Shown: one piece after another, positions 1-10,345 of the stretch
Numbering within the stretch: position 1 is the stretch's first letter
Layout: the number at the start of each line of letters is the position of its first letter
Source: an uncultured Neisseriaceae bacterium
GTDB taxonomy: Bacteria > Pseudomonadota > Gammaproteobacteria > Burkholderiales > Neisseriaceae
Reading direction: 5' to 3'
DNA: 64,000 nucleotides
Assembly (NCBI GenBank): GCA_946481965.1
Contig: CAMLPN010000004.1
Coordinates: forward strand, 1 to 64,000
Program-made: the position numbers and the translations under genes
Notes under the pieces: model-generated
What the model was told of the DNA's origin: nothing
The model's input: only the letters and a program-made list of their open reading frames with translations
Databases searched by the model: none

Positions 1-392
1 CATGACTAAATATCGTTTTAACAAGTATTCTGGAATAAAATTAAAAATTTTTTAAAGATGTAAAGATAAGTATTAATGTAGCATTAGTACAACTAAAAAG
101 TGATTTTAATAAATTAAATATAATTAAATTATCAGAATTAATACCATAGAATATACTAATAAGGCAGAATGCTCTATTTATTAACAAAAATTAATAATAA
201 TGATGAATAGTTTGTTCATCCTTTCGTTATTAAATTAAAGGGGATTACATTTTGACAGTATATAGTAAATTTTTATCCTGTTAGTTGTTTACTTCCATTG
301 AATATCTAAAAAAAACTTACAAAAGATCAAAAACTAAAAAAACTTGGGTTGGTAAAGAATCATTGTATTAAAAAGAGTTAGAGAATTGATAA
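1..392. other. AT-rich intergenic DNA at left edge
   Basis: No convincing gene is seen. The stretch is very AT-rich with stops in all frames. It presumably contains the promoter for the downstream mod-res pair, but I could not single out a good -35/-10 pair. No tandem simple-sequence repeat of the kind that drives phase variation of some Neisseria mod genes is present upstream of or at the start of mod. Confidence 0.5.
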
Positions 393-2252
393 ATGGATAA
401 ATTAAAAATGCACTCACTCAATAAAGTTGATGAAAATATCAAAAAAATCGGTACACAATTCCCGAACAGTATTACTGAACGCTTAAACCAACAGGGTGAA
501 GTCGAATACGCTATTGATTTTGATATCCTCAAACAAGAGCTTTCTTCCGTAATCGTTGCTGGTAGAGAAGAACGTTATCAGTTTACCTGGCCAGATAAAA
601 AAGAATCGATTCTACTGGCTAATGCGCCTATTGCTAAAACCTTACGGCCTTGCCGTGAAGAAAGTGTTGATTTTGATGATACCGAAAATTTATATATCGA
701 AGGTGATAATCTTGAGGTATTAAAACTATTGCAGGAAACTTACCTTGGCAAAGTCAAAATGATCTATATCGATCCTCCATATAATACCGGCCATGATTTT
801 GTCTATGAAGATGACTTTGCGCAAAACACCTCAGAATATCTTGAAAATAGTGGGCAATTTGATGATGAAGGCAATCGATTGGTAAAGAATCTGGACACCA
901 ACGGTCGATTTCATACTGATTGGCTCAATATGATTTATCCACGTTTAAAACTTGCCAGAGACCTGTTAACTGATGATGGGGTAATTTTTATTAGTATTGA
1001 TGATAATGAGGTTGCTCAACTAAGAAAAATTTGCAGTGAAATATTCGGCGAAAACAATTTCGAAGGACACATTCATTGGAGAAGAAGACATAATCAGCCA
1101 AATGATAAAACCAAAATGATAGGAATTGTTACAGAACATATTCTAGCTTTTGCAAAAAATAGTAGTTTGCTGAAAAAGTCTGGTGTTGGAAAGCTTAATT
1201 TGACAACAAATTTTTCCAATCCTGATAATGATCCTTTAGGTTGTTGGGCTAGTAAACCATGGAAAGTGGGTTCAGACCAATCTGGTAGCAAATATACAAT
1301 CATTACACCAACGGGAAAAATACTTAAAGAAGAATGGATGGGGGAAGAAAAAACCTTTAAAAAATATCTTAAAGAAGGGCGTATATATTTCCCAAAAGAA
1401 GGAAATGGCATGCCTAGAAAAAAATATTACCAATTTGAGCGTGAAGAAGAAGGCCAATGCGCAACAAATTGGTGGACTCATGAACAATTTGGAAATAATC
1501 AAGGAGCTAACGATTACGCAACAACTCTATTTGGAGTTAAAAATATTTTTAGTAATCCAAAACCGATTGAATTAATAAAAGCTTTGTTGAAAATTGCAAA
1601 TGTAAAAAGTAAACACATTGTACTGGATTTTTTCTCCGGATCTGCTACTACTGCTGACACAACTATGCAACTGAACGCAGAGGACGGAGGCAATCGTAAA
1701 TTTATCATGGTGCAGCTCCCGGAACCAACCGATGAAAAAAGCGAAGCTTATAAAGCCGGTTATAAAAATATCTGCGAAATTGGCAAAGAACGTATTCGTC
1801 GTGCGGGTAACAAAATTGCCAAGGAAAACCCTCAGGCTAAATTCGATAAAGGCTTTCGCGTTTTAAAATGTGATAGCACTAATATGAAAGAGGTTTATTA
1901 CAACCCTGCTGAGTACAATGCTGATCTTCTTGACGTACTGATTGATAATATTAAAGCCGACAGAACGCCAGAAGATTTGCTGTTTCAGGTTATGCTGGAT
2001 TTAGGTGTTTTACTCTCCAGTGATATCAAACAAACCACTATTGCCGGCAAAACCGTATTTAATGTTGCAGATAGCTTTTTAATGGCTTGTTTCGATACAG
2101 ACATTAATGAAGAAATCATCACTGTTATCGCTAAACAAAAACCTTATTATTTTGTTATGCGTGACAGCTCTATGGCAAATGACAGTGTTGCCACAAATTT
2201 TCAACAAATTTTCAATACCTATAGCCCTGAAACCAAGAAAAAGGTGTTGTAA
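393..2252 (+). CDS. mod: Type III restriction-modification DNA adenine methyltransferase (Mod)
   Basis: Predicted N6-adenine methyltransferase of a type III restriction-modification system, 619 aa. It recognises the target site for both modification and cleavage complexes. The catalytic motif DPPYNTG lies at about residues 127-133. The SAM-binding motif DFFSGSATTA lies at about 412-421. This order, with a long target-recognition region between them (about residues 230-390), is the beta-class arrangement of type III Mod proteins. The stop codon overlaps the res start (TAATG), so the two are translationally coupled. The start has a poor ribosome-binding site; an in-frame ATG five codons later is an alternative. 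No frameshift or repeat tract was seen, so it appears constitutively readable. Confidence 0.93.
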   Translation: MDKLKMHSLNKVDENIKKIGTQFPNSITERLNQQGEVEYAIDFDILKQELSSVIVAGREERYQFTWPDKKESILLANAPIAKTLRPCREESVDFDDTENLYIEGDNLEVLKLLQETYLGKVKMIYIDPPYNTGHDFVYEDDFAQNTSEYLENSGQFDDEGNRLVKNLDTNGRFHTDWLNMIYPRLKLARDLLTDDGVIFISIDDNEVAQLRKICSEIFGENNFEGHIHWRRRHNQPNDKTKMIGIVTEHILAFAKNSSLLKKSGVGKLNLTTNFSNPDNDPLGCWASKPWKVGSDQSGSKYTIITPTGKILKEEWMGEEKTFKKYLKEGRIYFPKEGNGMPRKKYYQFEREEEGQCATNWWTHEQFGNNQGANDYATTLFGVKNIFSNPKPIELIKALLKIANVKSKHIVLDFFSGSATTADTTMQLNAEDGGNRKFIMVQLPEPTDEKSEAYKAGYKNICEIGKERIRRAGNKIAKENPQAKFDKGFRVLKCDSTNMKEVYYNPAEYNADLLDVLIDNIKADRTPEDLLFQVMLDLGVLLSSDIKQTTIAGKTVFNVADSFLMACFDTDINEEIITVIAKQKPYYFVMRDSSMANDSVATNFQQIFNTYSPETKKKVL

Positions 2253-5200
2253 TGAAATTAAATTTTAAAATTCAGCAATATCAAACCGATGCTGTAAATG
2301 CAGTGATTCAGGTATTTAATGGGCAAGGTTATCAAAATAAGCTAAGTTATATGCGTGATTTAGGTAACGCACCTATTCAGACAAAAATAACTTATGAAAC
2401 TGATTCCGATAGCACAACAGATAACAACGAAATTGATATCGGTTTTAAAAATGAAATAATTTCATTAACAGACGATGACTTACTCTCTAATATCAAAAAA
2501 GTACAAAATCTAAATAATATTAAGCACTCTATTGACTTAGTTAAAAATTTAGGTAGATGCAGTCTTGATATTGAAATGGAAACCGGTACCGGTAAAACCT
2601 ATGTTTATCTTAAAACCATGTTTGAACTTAACAAACACTATGGTTGGAGTAAGTTTATTGTTATTGTACCCTCTATTGCCATTCGTGAAGGTGTAAAGAA
2701 AACCTTTGAAATAACCACCGATCACTTTATGGAACACTACGGTCAAAAAGCTCGTTTTTTTGTCTATGACAGTAAAAATTTAAGTTTATTAGATAGTTTT
2801 GCTGCAAACTCAGGAATTAATGTAATGATCATTAATACCCAGGCTTTTGCTTCTTCACTAAAAGAAGGTGGTAAAAACCCAGAAGCACGTATTATTTATT
2901 CAAAACGGGATACGTTTGCGTCGCGCCGGCCAATTGATGTGATAGCAGCTAATAATCCTATTATTATTTTAGATGAACCACAAAAAATGGGTGGTGAAGT
3001 AACACAGAAAGCCTTACAAAATTTTAAACCCTTATTTTCATTAAATTACTCTGCCACGCATAAAAAACAGAATAATCTGATTTATGTTCTTGATGCATTA
3101 GATGCATACAACAAGCGACTGGTAAAAAAAATCGAAGTAAAAGGCTTCGAAGTTAAAAATCTAAAAGGCACTAATAGTTACTTATATTTAGAACAAATCG
3201 TATTATCCAGCAATAAACCACCATTAGCAAAAATTGAACTGGAAATAAATCACAATCTTGGAATCAAACGGGAAATTCGTCATTTCACTGAAGGTGATAA
3301 ACTTTATTCTGTTTCAAAACAGATGCGACAATACAAGGGATATACTGTTTCTGAAATTAACCCACTGACTGAAACAGTTACTTTCACCAATGGTGTTTCA
3401 ATTAAAACTGGCGAAGTGTTGGGTGATATATCTGAAGAAAATATGCGTCGTATTCAAATTAGAGAAACCATATTATCCCATTTTGAAAAAGAAGAAAAAT
3501 TGTTCAACATGGGTATTAAATCACTATCATTATTTTTTATTGATGAAGTTGCTAAATATCGTCAATATGATGACGACAATAATGAAGTGCTAGGTGAATA
3601 TGGTCAGATCTTTGAGCAAGAATATTTAAAGGTTTTACAACAATACTTAGAACAAACGCAACAGACACCCTATCAGCAATATTTACAGACCAAGGGTAAT
3701 GACTCAAGCCAAGTACACAAAGGCTACTTTAGCATTGATAAAAAAACCGGCCACAGTATTAATAGTCAGCTAAAGCGAGGGAGTGAATCTTCAGATGATA
3801 TTTCTGCCTATGATTTAATTCTTAAAAATAAAGAACAACTCCTAAGTTTTGATGAGCCGACAAGATTCATCTTTTCACACTCAGCCCTGCGTGAAGGTTG
3901 GGATAATCCCAATGTTTTCCAAATTTGTACATTAAAGCATTCTGATAGCCAAACAGGCAAACGACAAGAAGTTGGTCGTGGACTCCGTTTATGCGTTAAT
4001 CAGGATGGTAATCGTATGGATGTTGAAAGTTGCGGTGAACAAGTCCACGATATCAACATATTAACGGTTATCGCCAGCGAAAGTTATAGGAACTTTGTTA
4101 ATGATCTTCAAGCAGACATTAAAACTGTAATTTATGACAGGCCAACAATTGCTTCCAGTGAATACTTCATTGGTAAATATGTTGAAGGTAATGGAATACC
4201 AACCATTATTGATAAAACAGCAGCTGATAAAATTGACTTTTATTTGATTAATCATGGCTATGTCGATATCACTCGTAAGATAACTGATAAGTATCGCAGT
4301 GAGATTGCAACTGATTCAGTAGCACAATTACCGGATGAATTAAAACCATTGAGTGTAGGAATTCATAACTTAATTCAGGCTATTTACAATGATTCCCTTT
4401 TAGATTCGATGTTTATTAATGGCCATGAAACAAAAATAAAAGATAACCCGCTTAATAACAATTTCAACAAGGCCGAATTTCAGGCATTATGGCAACAAAT
4501 TAATCAACAATATGCTTATACTGTTGATTTTGATAGCTATGAATTAATCAATAAAGCAATTGCTCATATTAACGATAAATTATTTGTCTCACAGCTCCAA
4601 TACATTACTACCGTAGGTGAACTTAAAGAACAGATAACAACACAATGGATTGAGCAAAATGAGGCATTTAAAACCAAACGAACACTTACTACCACACTGG
4701 ATCATATCGATTCTGGGCAAATTAAATATGATTTGATTGGTCAGATTGCGCAAGAAACCACATTGACTCGTAAAACAATAGCGGCCATATTGAAAGGATT
4801 AAATACTGAAAAACTAGATATGTTCAAATATAATCCCGAGGAATTCATCGCTAAAATCATTAAATTAATTAAAGAACAAAAAGCAACTACTATTATAGAA
4901 CATGTTACTTATAATAAAACTTCTGGTAAATATGATAGTACAATTTTTACTCAGGAAAAAAGCTCACACAGTTACAATAAAGCGTTTTTGTCAAAAAAAG
5001 CAATTCAAAATTATGTATTTACTGATGGTTTAAACGAAAAAAATGTTGAACGCAAATTTGTTGAAGATCTTGATGCAGCAAATGAAGTATGTGTGTATGC
5101 AAAATTACCAAAAGGTTTTCATATTCCAACACCAGTTGGTGATTATTCCCCTGACTGGGCAATTACTTTTCATAATGGATCAGTCAAACATATCTTTTTT

Positions 5201-5365
5201 ATTGCTGAAACCAAAGGTTCGATGGATAGTTTGAATTTAAGAGCGATTGAACAAGCCAAAATTTCGTGTGCTAAAAAGCTTTTTAATGAACTGTCGACAA
5301 GTAGAGTAAAATATCACGATGTAGATAGTTATCAAAATCTTATGAATATAATTAATTCATTATAA
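2252..5365 (+). CDS. res: Type III restriction enzyme Res subunit (helicase-nuclease)
   Basis: ATP-dependent helicase/endonuclease partner of Mod, 1037 aa, full length for the family. The Walker A motif ETGTGKT is at about residues 110-116. The Walker B box LDEPQK is near residue 240. A helicase motif VI stretch ends in EVGRGLRL, near residue 575. A C-terminal PD...ETK-type nuclease signature (SPDWA then AETKG) is at about residues 966-987. It starts in the overlap with mod and needs Mod for DNA recognition. All key motifs appear intact, so the system looks functional. Sequence specificity cannot be read from the sequence. Confidence 0.93.
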   Translation: MKLNFKIQQYQTDAVNAVIQVFNGQGYQNKLSYMRDLGNAPIQTKITYETDSDSTTDNNEIDIGFKNEIISLTDDDLLSNIKKVQNLNNIKHSIDLVKNLGRCSLDIEMETGTGKTYVYLKTMFELNKHYGWSKFIVIVPSIAIREGVKKTFEITTDHFMEHYGQKARFFVYDSKNLSLLDSFAANSGINVMIINTQAFASSLKEGGKNPEARIIYSKRDTFASRRPIDVIAANNPIIILDEPQKMGGEVTQKALQNFKPLFSLNYSATHKKQNNLIYVLDALDAYNKRLVKKIEVKGFEVKNLKGTNSYLYLEQIVLSSNKPPLAKIELEINHNLGIKREIRHFTEGDKLYSVSKQMRQYKGYTVSEINPLTETVTFTNGVSIKTGEVLGDISEENMRRIQIRETILSHFEKEEKLFNMGIKSLSLFFIDEVAKYRQYDDDNNEVLGEYGQIFEQEYLKVLQQYLEQTQQTPYQQYLQTKGNDSSQVHKGYFSIDKKTGHSINSQLKRGSESSDDISAYDLILKNKEQLLSFDEPTRFIFSHSALREGWDNPNVFQICTLKHSDSQTGKRQEVGRGLRLCVNQDGNRMDVESCGEQVHDINILTVIASESYRNFVNDLQADIKTVIYDRPTIASSEYFIGKYVEGNGIPTIIDKTAADKIDFYLINHGYVDITRKITDKYRSEIATDSVAQLPDELKPLSVGIHNLIQAIYNDSLLDSMFINGHETKIKDNPLNNNFNKAEFQALWQQINQQYAYTVDFDSYELINKAIAHINDKLFVSQLQYITTVGELKEQITTQWIEQNEAFKTKRTLTTTLDHIDSGQIKYDLIGQIAQETTLTRKTIAAILKGLNTEKLDMFKYNPEEFIAKIIKLIKEQKATTIIEHVTYNKTSGKYDSTIFTQEKSSHSYNKAFLSKKAIQNYVFTDGLNEKNVERKFVEDLDAANEVCVYAKLPKGFHIPTPVGDYSPDWAITFHNGSVKHIFFIAETKGSMDSLNLRAIEQAKISCAKKLFNELSTSRVKYHDVDSYQNLMNIINSL

Positions 5366-5490
5366 GTTATTATAAATACTATTTAATTAGAACAATCGTT
5401 ACATAAAAATAGTACTAGTATCAACCTGTTTAAAATATTTATGCTTTGTAGCCATATCACTTAAGTATAAGTAAATTTACTACTTCTATA

Positions 5491-5533
5491 AAAAACTGCA
5501 TAGATCAGAGAAATATGATCTATGCAGTTTTTT
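5491..5533. terminator. Bidirectional rho-independent terminator between res and rpoH
   Basis: A long perfect stem (AAAAACTGCATAGATCA pairing with TGATCTATGCAGTTTTTT) sits between two convergent genes, with a T-run on each strand. It probably ends both res transcription (+) and rpoH transcription (-). Confidence 0.88.
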
Positions 5534-5546
5534 ATTCAAACTAAAA

Positions 5547-6395
5547 TTATTCAGATTCTGCCAGATAGCCACGCAATTTCTGCATAGCTTTGGCTTCAAT
5601 CTGGCGGATACGTTCGGCTGATACACCATATTCACCAGCCAGATCATGCAAGGTCAATCCACCATCATCTGCCAGCCAACGGCTTTCAACAATATGACGA
5701 CTGCGATCATCCAATTTACTTAGTGCTTCCTGCAAACCTTCAGTTTGCAAAGCATAATGCGCCTGCTTAGCCAAAACCTGAGTAGGTTCAGAATCTGTAT
5801 CAGTTAACCAGTCAATAGGCGCAAAATTGTCATCATCATCATTTTCGGCCAGTAAAGACATATCCTTACCGGTCATGCGTTGCTCCATTTCCATTACTTC
5901 GGAAAGCTTAACGCCTAAATCATCTGCAATTGACTGTGCTTCCTTATCACTTAGCGCAGACATAGATTTACGCATGCTGCGTAAATTAAAAAATAATTTT
6001 CTTTGTGGTTTAGTTGTTGCAACGCGTACTAGACGCCAGTTACGTAAAATGAACTCATGGATTTCTGCCTTAATCCAGTGCACTGCAAATGAAAATAATC
6101 GTACACCTCGACTGGGCTGAAAACGTTTCACCGCTTTCATTAAACCTATATTACCTTCTTGAATCAAATCAGCCTGATTCAGACCATATCCATCATAACC
6201 ACGCGCAATCGATACCACAACACGTAAATGCGATAGAATCAGTTTTTTTGCCGCCTCAAGATCCCCTTCGATCTGACGAATAGCCAAATTTTGCTCTTCA
6301 TCCGGAGAAAGCATCGGAATATTATTTACAGTATGAATGTATTGCTCCAAACTGCCGTGTCCAGTCGGCACGGGTAATGCAAAAGCTTTATTCAT
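5547..6395 (-). CDS. rpoH: RNA polymerase heat-shock sigma factor RpoH (sigma-32)
   Basis: Alternative sigma factor directing RNA polymerase to heat-shock promoters, 282 aa, normal length. Region 2 contains the conserved block DLIQEGNIGLMKAVKRF followed by the RpoH-typical FSFAVHWIKAEI. The RpoH box region (about residues 130-145) reads ATTKPQRKLFFNLR, diagnostic for sigma-32 over RpoD or RpoS. Region 4 ends with the helix-turn-helix GVSAERIRQIEAKAM. The start is supported by AAAGGA a few bases upstream of ATG. The sequence is close to what I know from Neisseria RpoH. It is monocistronic between a shared terminator and an AT-rich promoter region. Confidence 0.96.
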   Translation of the reverse strand: MNKAFALPVPTGHGSLEQYIHTVNNIPMLSPDEEQNLAIRQIEGDLEAAKKLILSHLRVVVSIARGYDGYGLNQADLIQEGNIGLMKAVKRFQPSRGVRLFSFAVHWIKAEIHEFILRNWRLVRVATTKPQRKLFFNLRSMRKSMSALSDKEAQSIADDLGVKLSEVMEMEQRMTGKDMSLLAENDDDDNFAPIDWLTDTDSEPTQVLAKQAHYALQTEGLQEALSKLDDRSRHIVESRWLADDGGLTLHDLAGEYGVSAERIRQIEAKAMQKLRGYLAESE

Positions 6396-6592
6396 GCCTA
6401 TCCTTTCTGTGTGTCCTTAGCTATCCAATTTGCCACTAGAGAATTTTTACAATCAACCCAAGCAAATCAATAGCTAAGCTATTAATTCATTATTGTAGTC
6501 TTATCAATAATGTACTTCAATCATTATTTTTAATCCGTTTTGATTTGGTAAAATTAAGTATATATACATAATTTATTAAAAATATATGACAG

Positions 6593-8164
6593 TTATACCA
6601 TAAATTTCGCTTGTCTAACACGCAAACGACCATAAATCCAACATGCTATGACTATCAATAAACTTATCATTGCCAGTGGCCAACTACTACCTAGAGACAT
6701 ATAAGGCGTATTACCCTGATATCCCTGTATGTTTCCTTCTAATACAGCAGCAATATCCGGCTTAAGTTGAGCAACAATCTGACCTTTAGGATTAATAATT
6801 GCTGTCATACCAGTATTAGTTGCACGCACCATAAAACGCCCTGTTTCCAAAGCTCGAGCCTGTGATTGCTGTAAATGCTGTTGCATAGCATGTGAATGCC
6901 CATACCAAGCCATATTACTAATATTGGCCAGTAAACTGGATTGTTTCGCTGATGCAATGAGCTCATCACCAAATCCATCCTCATAACAAATATTAAAACC
7001 AACGCGTTGATTCGCTAATTGTAATGGTGACTGAGCGACTCCTCCAACTGAAAAACCAGCTAAGGGGATATCCATTAGCCGATACATCCAGCCTAAAAGA
7101 CTCGGCAAGGGAATATATTCACCAAAAGGTACTAAATGATTTTTGGCATAGAAAGGTAATTCATTACCATTTATTTCAGACGTTAAATTCAATACCACAT
7201 TCTGATACCCCTGTCCATCAGATGTGAATTGAGGTATACCAACTGCTAGTGCCGAACCCTGACGTTTTGCCGTTAAGGAAAATAACTCTAATTGCTCTTC
7301 TGGCAATGCTTGTCGCATTATCGGAATGGCTGTTTCCGGCAAAATAACAATATTGGCTCGAGTCGACGCTATCTGATCCAGATAACGTTGTAAAGTTGGT
7401 TGCAACGAACTTTGATGCCACTTTATCGACTGAGCAATGTTACCCTGCCCTAAAGCGACACTGGCTTGCGTACCGTCTGGCTTAGTAAAGTCATGTTGCT
7501 TTAAAAGAATACCTGCTATCCACAAAGCCATTATTGCTATTGCATACCATATTTTTGCATGTTTTTTTTGGGCTAAACATAGCATCGCTAACCAACAGCC
7601 GGTGGTAACTGTAACCAATGTAACCAGGAAAATACCGCCTACCGGCGCAAAACCGGCTAATGGAGAATTGGCTATTTGGCTATAACCCATTGCACCCCAG
7701 CCAAAACCGGTTAATGCGCGTTCGCGCACAAATTCAGCTAGAGTCCATAATAAAGGTAACACTACACTATAACGAATTGAATCCGTAAGTCTGAATTTAC
7801 CCAGTAACCAAAAAGCCAGTGTTGGATAAACTGCCAGATAGGCCGGTAGTAATAAAGTCAAAGGCCAGGCAAGATACTGAGGCAACCCTGCTATATCATG
7901 TAAGGCGATATCAATCCAGTATAATAACGAGGTATATGCTGTTAACGCCCATAAATAAACAGATCGTACCCGCCATTCTGGACGAATAACCAGATAAAGC
8001 AGCAATTCAGCCAGTAACAATGGTGCTAACCAATATTGATAATAGGGAGCAAAAATAAAAGGCACCATTACGGCAGATAATAATAATGTTGGCCAATAGA
8101 CCCATCCCTGACGCAATGCTGTCATAAATCGATACTGTATAGAATTATTTATTTGATCGGTCAC
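6593..8164 (-). CDS. lnt: Apolipoprotein N-acyltransferase
   Basis: Inner-membrane enzyme adding the third acyl chain to the N-terminal cysteine of lipoproteins, 523 aa. The first ~220 residues hold six to seven hydrophobic segments. The following nitrilase-like domain carries the Glu-Lys-Cys triad: Glu in LPETAIP, Lys in YAKNHLVPFGEY, Cys in NICYEDGFGDE. A final hydrophobic segment near the C-terminus anchors the domain. The annotated start is GTG with MTDQINNSIQ; the next Met (MTALRQGW) is a possible alternative. It follows corC and ybeY on the same strand, the standard bacterial neighbourhood, although a 234-bp gap separates it from corC. Confidence 0.95.
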   Translation of the reverse strand: MTDQINNSIQYRFMTALRQGWVYWPTLLLSAVMVPFIFAPYYQYWLAPLLLAELLLYLVIRPEWRVRSVYLWALTAYTSLLYWIDIALHDIAGLPQYLAWPLTLLLPAYLAVYPTLAFWLLGKFRLTDSIRYSVVLPLLWTLAEFVRERALTGFGWGAMGYSQIANSPLAGFAPVGGIFLVTLVTVTTGCWLAMLCLAQKKHAKIWYAIAIMALWIAGILLKQHDFTKPDGTQASVALGQGNIAQSIKWHQSSLQPTLQRYLDQIASTRANIVILPETAIPIMRQALPEEQLELFSLTAKRQGSALAVGIPQFTSDGQGYQNVVLNLTSEINGNELPFYAKNHLVPFGEYIPLPSLLGWMYRLMDIPLAGFSVGGVAQSPLQLANQRVGFNICYEDGFGDELIASAKQSSLLANISNMAWYGHSHAMQQHLQQSQARALETGRFMVRATNTGMTAIINPKGQIVAQLKPDIAAVLEGNIQGYQGNTPYMSLGSSWPLAMISLLIVIACWIYGRLRVRQAKFMV

Positions 8165-8398
8165 ACAATCTCCAAAACCAATTAGCTGACTGTATTCATA
8201 AGCTTAAGACATATAAATTTACTAATCTCAAATCAATTCATATAGTGAATAATTCATTATTTAAACAACGGCGGTTAATTAACAGGATCATATTTCCATT
8301 GAGTATTGAATATATTGACTGAATTAACAAGGTTATTATGCAACTCTACAGATGTTTAAACTGCAAATTTCAGATTAATACATATATACCAAATCAAC

Positions 8399-9235
8399 TT
8401 AATTAATTTGCTTATTTATTGTTACCATTAGAGTTTGCAGTCGACGAGCATCTGCACGAGCCACGGTAAAATTTAATTTACCAATGGTAATTTTTTCACC
8501 TCGTACTGGCATATGCCCTAGCTCCTGAATAACTAAGCCACCAATGGTATCAACATCTTCATCGGAATAATTTGTGCCAAAAAATTCATTAACGGTTTCG
8601 ATCTCAGTTACCGCATTGACGCGAAAACGTTCTGCAGAAACGGCAAAAATATTATCAGCGCTATCATCCTCATCAAACTCATCTTCAATATCACCAATTA
8701 TCGGTTCAATGACATCTTCAAATGTAACTAGTCCGGATATACCGCCATACTCATCGACAACAATCGCCATATGATTACGTTTTTCCCGAAAGTCTTTTAA
8801 CAATATATTTAATGATTTACTTTCAGGAACAAATACTGCAGGACGTAAGATCTGTTCCAACTGAAACTGTTCTGCCCGCCCCCAATATTTTAGTAAATCC
8901 TTAGCGTGTAATATTCCCAGAATTTGATCTTTATCTTCACCAATAACTGGAAAACGAGAATGAGCTGTATCAACAATATAGGCAATAATTTTTTCTGGAG
9001 TGTCATCTATTTTGATAACATCCATTTGACTACGGGTGATCATGACATCACGTACTTCAAGATCTGAAAAATCCAAAATATTTTTCAAATACTGTAAAGT
9101 ATCAGCATCAAATACCTGACGTTCATAGGCTTCACGCAGGATTTGCAATACATCATCTTCTGTATCTGGTGACTCACCAGCGATGCGGTTGACTAAACGT
9201 TCAAAAAAGCCTGGTTTCGACGAACTATCGTCCAT
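8399..9235 (-). CDS. corC: CorC/HlyC-type CBS-domain protein
   Basis: Soluble paired-CBS protein of the CorC family, 278 aa. The DVMITRSQM motif opens the first CBS domain, the VVDEYGGISGLVT signature lies in the second, and an acidic linker (EDEFDEDD) precedes a C-terminal CorC_HlyC transporter-associated domain. The family is linked to magnesium/cobalt resistance and membrane ion handling; its biochemical role is not settled. It begins two bases after the ybeY stop, so they are probably one operon. It lacks the transmembrane domain of larger paralogues. Confidence 0.9.
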   Translation of the reverse strand: MDDSSSKPGFFERLVNRIAGESPDTEDDVLQILREAYERQVFDADTLQYLKNILDFSDLEVRDVMITRSQMDVIKIDDTPEKIIAYIVDTAHSRFPVIGEDKDQILGILHAKDLLKYWGRAEQFQLEQILRPAVFVPESKSLNILLKDFREKRNHMAIVVDEYGGISGLVTFEDVIEPIIGDIEDEFDEDDSADNIFAVSAERFRVNAVTEIETVNEFFGTNYSDEDVDTIGGLVIQELGHMPVRGEKITIGKLNFTVARADARRLQTLMVTINKQIN

Positions 9236-9237
9236 AT

Positions 9238-9753
9238 TTAATATTCATCCTGTGCATAGGGATTGGTATATCCTAACTGATGCATGACGCGAATTTCAAG
9301 TGCTTCCATGATTTCCGCTTCTTCATCATTCATGTGATCATATCCCATCAGATGTAAAACACCATGTATGGTTAAGTGAGCATAATGAGCTAACAGAGGT
9401 TTATTTTGTTCAGCTGCTTCTCTTTCAATGACTTGAGGGCAAAAAATTAAATCACCATTAAGTACTTTTTTTTCAGAGACATATGCGAATTCTCCCTCAT
9501 TCAGGGCAAAACTCAATACATTAGTGGCGTAATTCTTTTGTCGGTAATTGAAATTTAGCTCACGTGCAGCTTCTTCATCATATAGAATTACCGCAATATT
9601 AGCGTAATAGTATTCATTTTTACATGCTTGCCAAATCCATTGACGCCATTGTTTGGTATTTGGGACAGTATTTGTATGACTATGGTTACTGACACTAAGA
9701 TCAAAAACAGTATTTAAATGTTTTAAAAATAATTTTTTTTTAGCAATCTTCAT
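9238..9753 (-). CDS. ybeY: Endoribonuclease YbeY (16S rRNA maturation)
   Basis: Single-strand-specific metallo-endoribonuclease needed for 16S rRNA 3' processing and ribosome quality control. The family metal site H-x3-H-x5-H is visible as HGVLHLMGYDH. The upstream NVLSFALNEGE segment is also typical. I place the start at ATG (MKIAKKK), giving 171 aa as in Neisseria homologues, rather than at the GTG 54 bases upstream that the ORF track uses. Neither start has a strong Shine-Dalgarno. It is directly upstream of corC in the usual ybeY-corC-lnt order. Confidence 0.93.
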   Translation of the reverse strand: MKIAKKKLFLKHLNTVFDLSVSNHSHTNTVPNTKQWRQWIWQACKNEYYYANIAVILYDEEAARELNFNYRQKNYATNVLSFALNEGEFAYVSEKKVLNGDLIFCPQVIEREAAEQNKPLLAHYAHLTIHGVLHLMGYDHMNDEEAEIMEALEIRVMHQLGYTNPYAQDEY

Positions 9754-10345
9754 TGAAAGAATGTCTGAAAGTGATAAACATATATTATTATGTATAATAC
9801 TAAACACTTAAACTTTAATACAGACAATTTTATTATTCAAATCTTATATCGCACAATAAATACATTGTATTAACTTATGCATAAACATTCCATAAGACTA
9901 TGTTATTCATTTTTATAATAGTTAATACATTTCAACAGCTACTTCATTGATATTGAACAGAAAACAATAGAGTAACCGAAATTATAATATCAACATCTAA
10001 ACAAAATAATTAACATGCAATTATTTATCACCCAGCAAGACTTTTTATTGGTTTGAGTAATCATCTGTTCAAATCATGATAAATTTACTAAAAAACTTTG
10101 TTTTAATGATATAAATTAATTTTTTATAACTTTCAATTCATCGCAAAGTTCAGTATTACAAATTTAATTTTAAAAAGATTCTTGTTAGATATTTAACAAA
10201 CTATCTAAAATATTTGAATGCATGATGATAAAAATTTGATAATTTATGAGACTGAATTACCAAGAGCAATTTGAACAATATAACCAATTTTTGATGAAAT
10301 AAACCCTGCATATAATAAATATGCAGGGTTTATTTTATATTTATA
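9754..10345. other. Long AT-rich intergenic region
   Basis: About 590 bp with no credible coding sequence on either strand. It should hold the ybeY promoter and, at its right end, the terminator of the GTPase/Roadblock cluster. I see no RNA gene or repeat. Confidence 0.5.
10301..10331 (-). terminator. Hairpin terminator of the GTPase/Roadblock cluster
   Basis: Near-perfect inverted repeat AACCCTGCATAT / ATATGCAGGGTT just past the stop of the Roadblock gene, followed on the minus strand by a T-rich stretch. It marks the end of the five-gene cluster. Confidence 0.8.
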
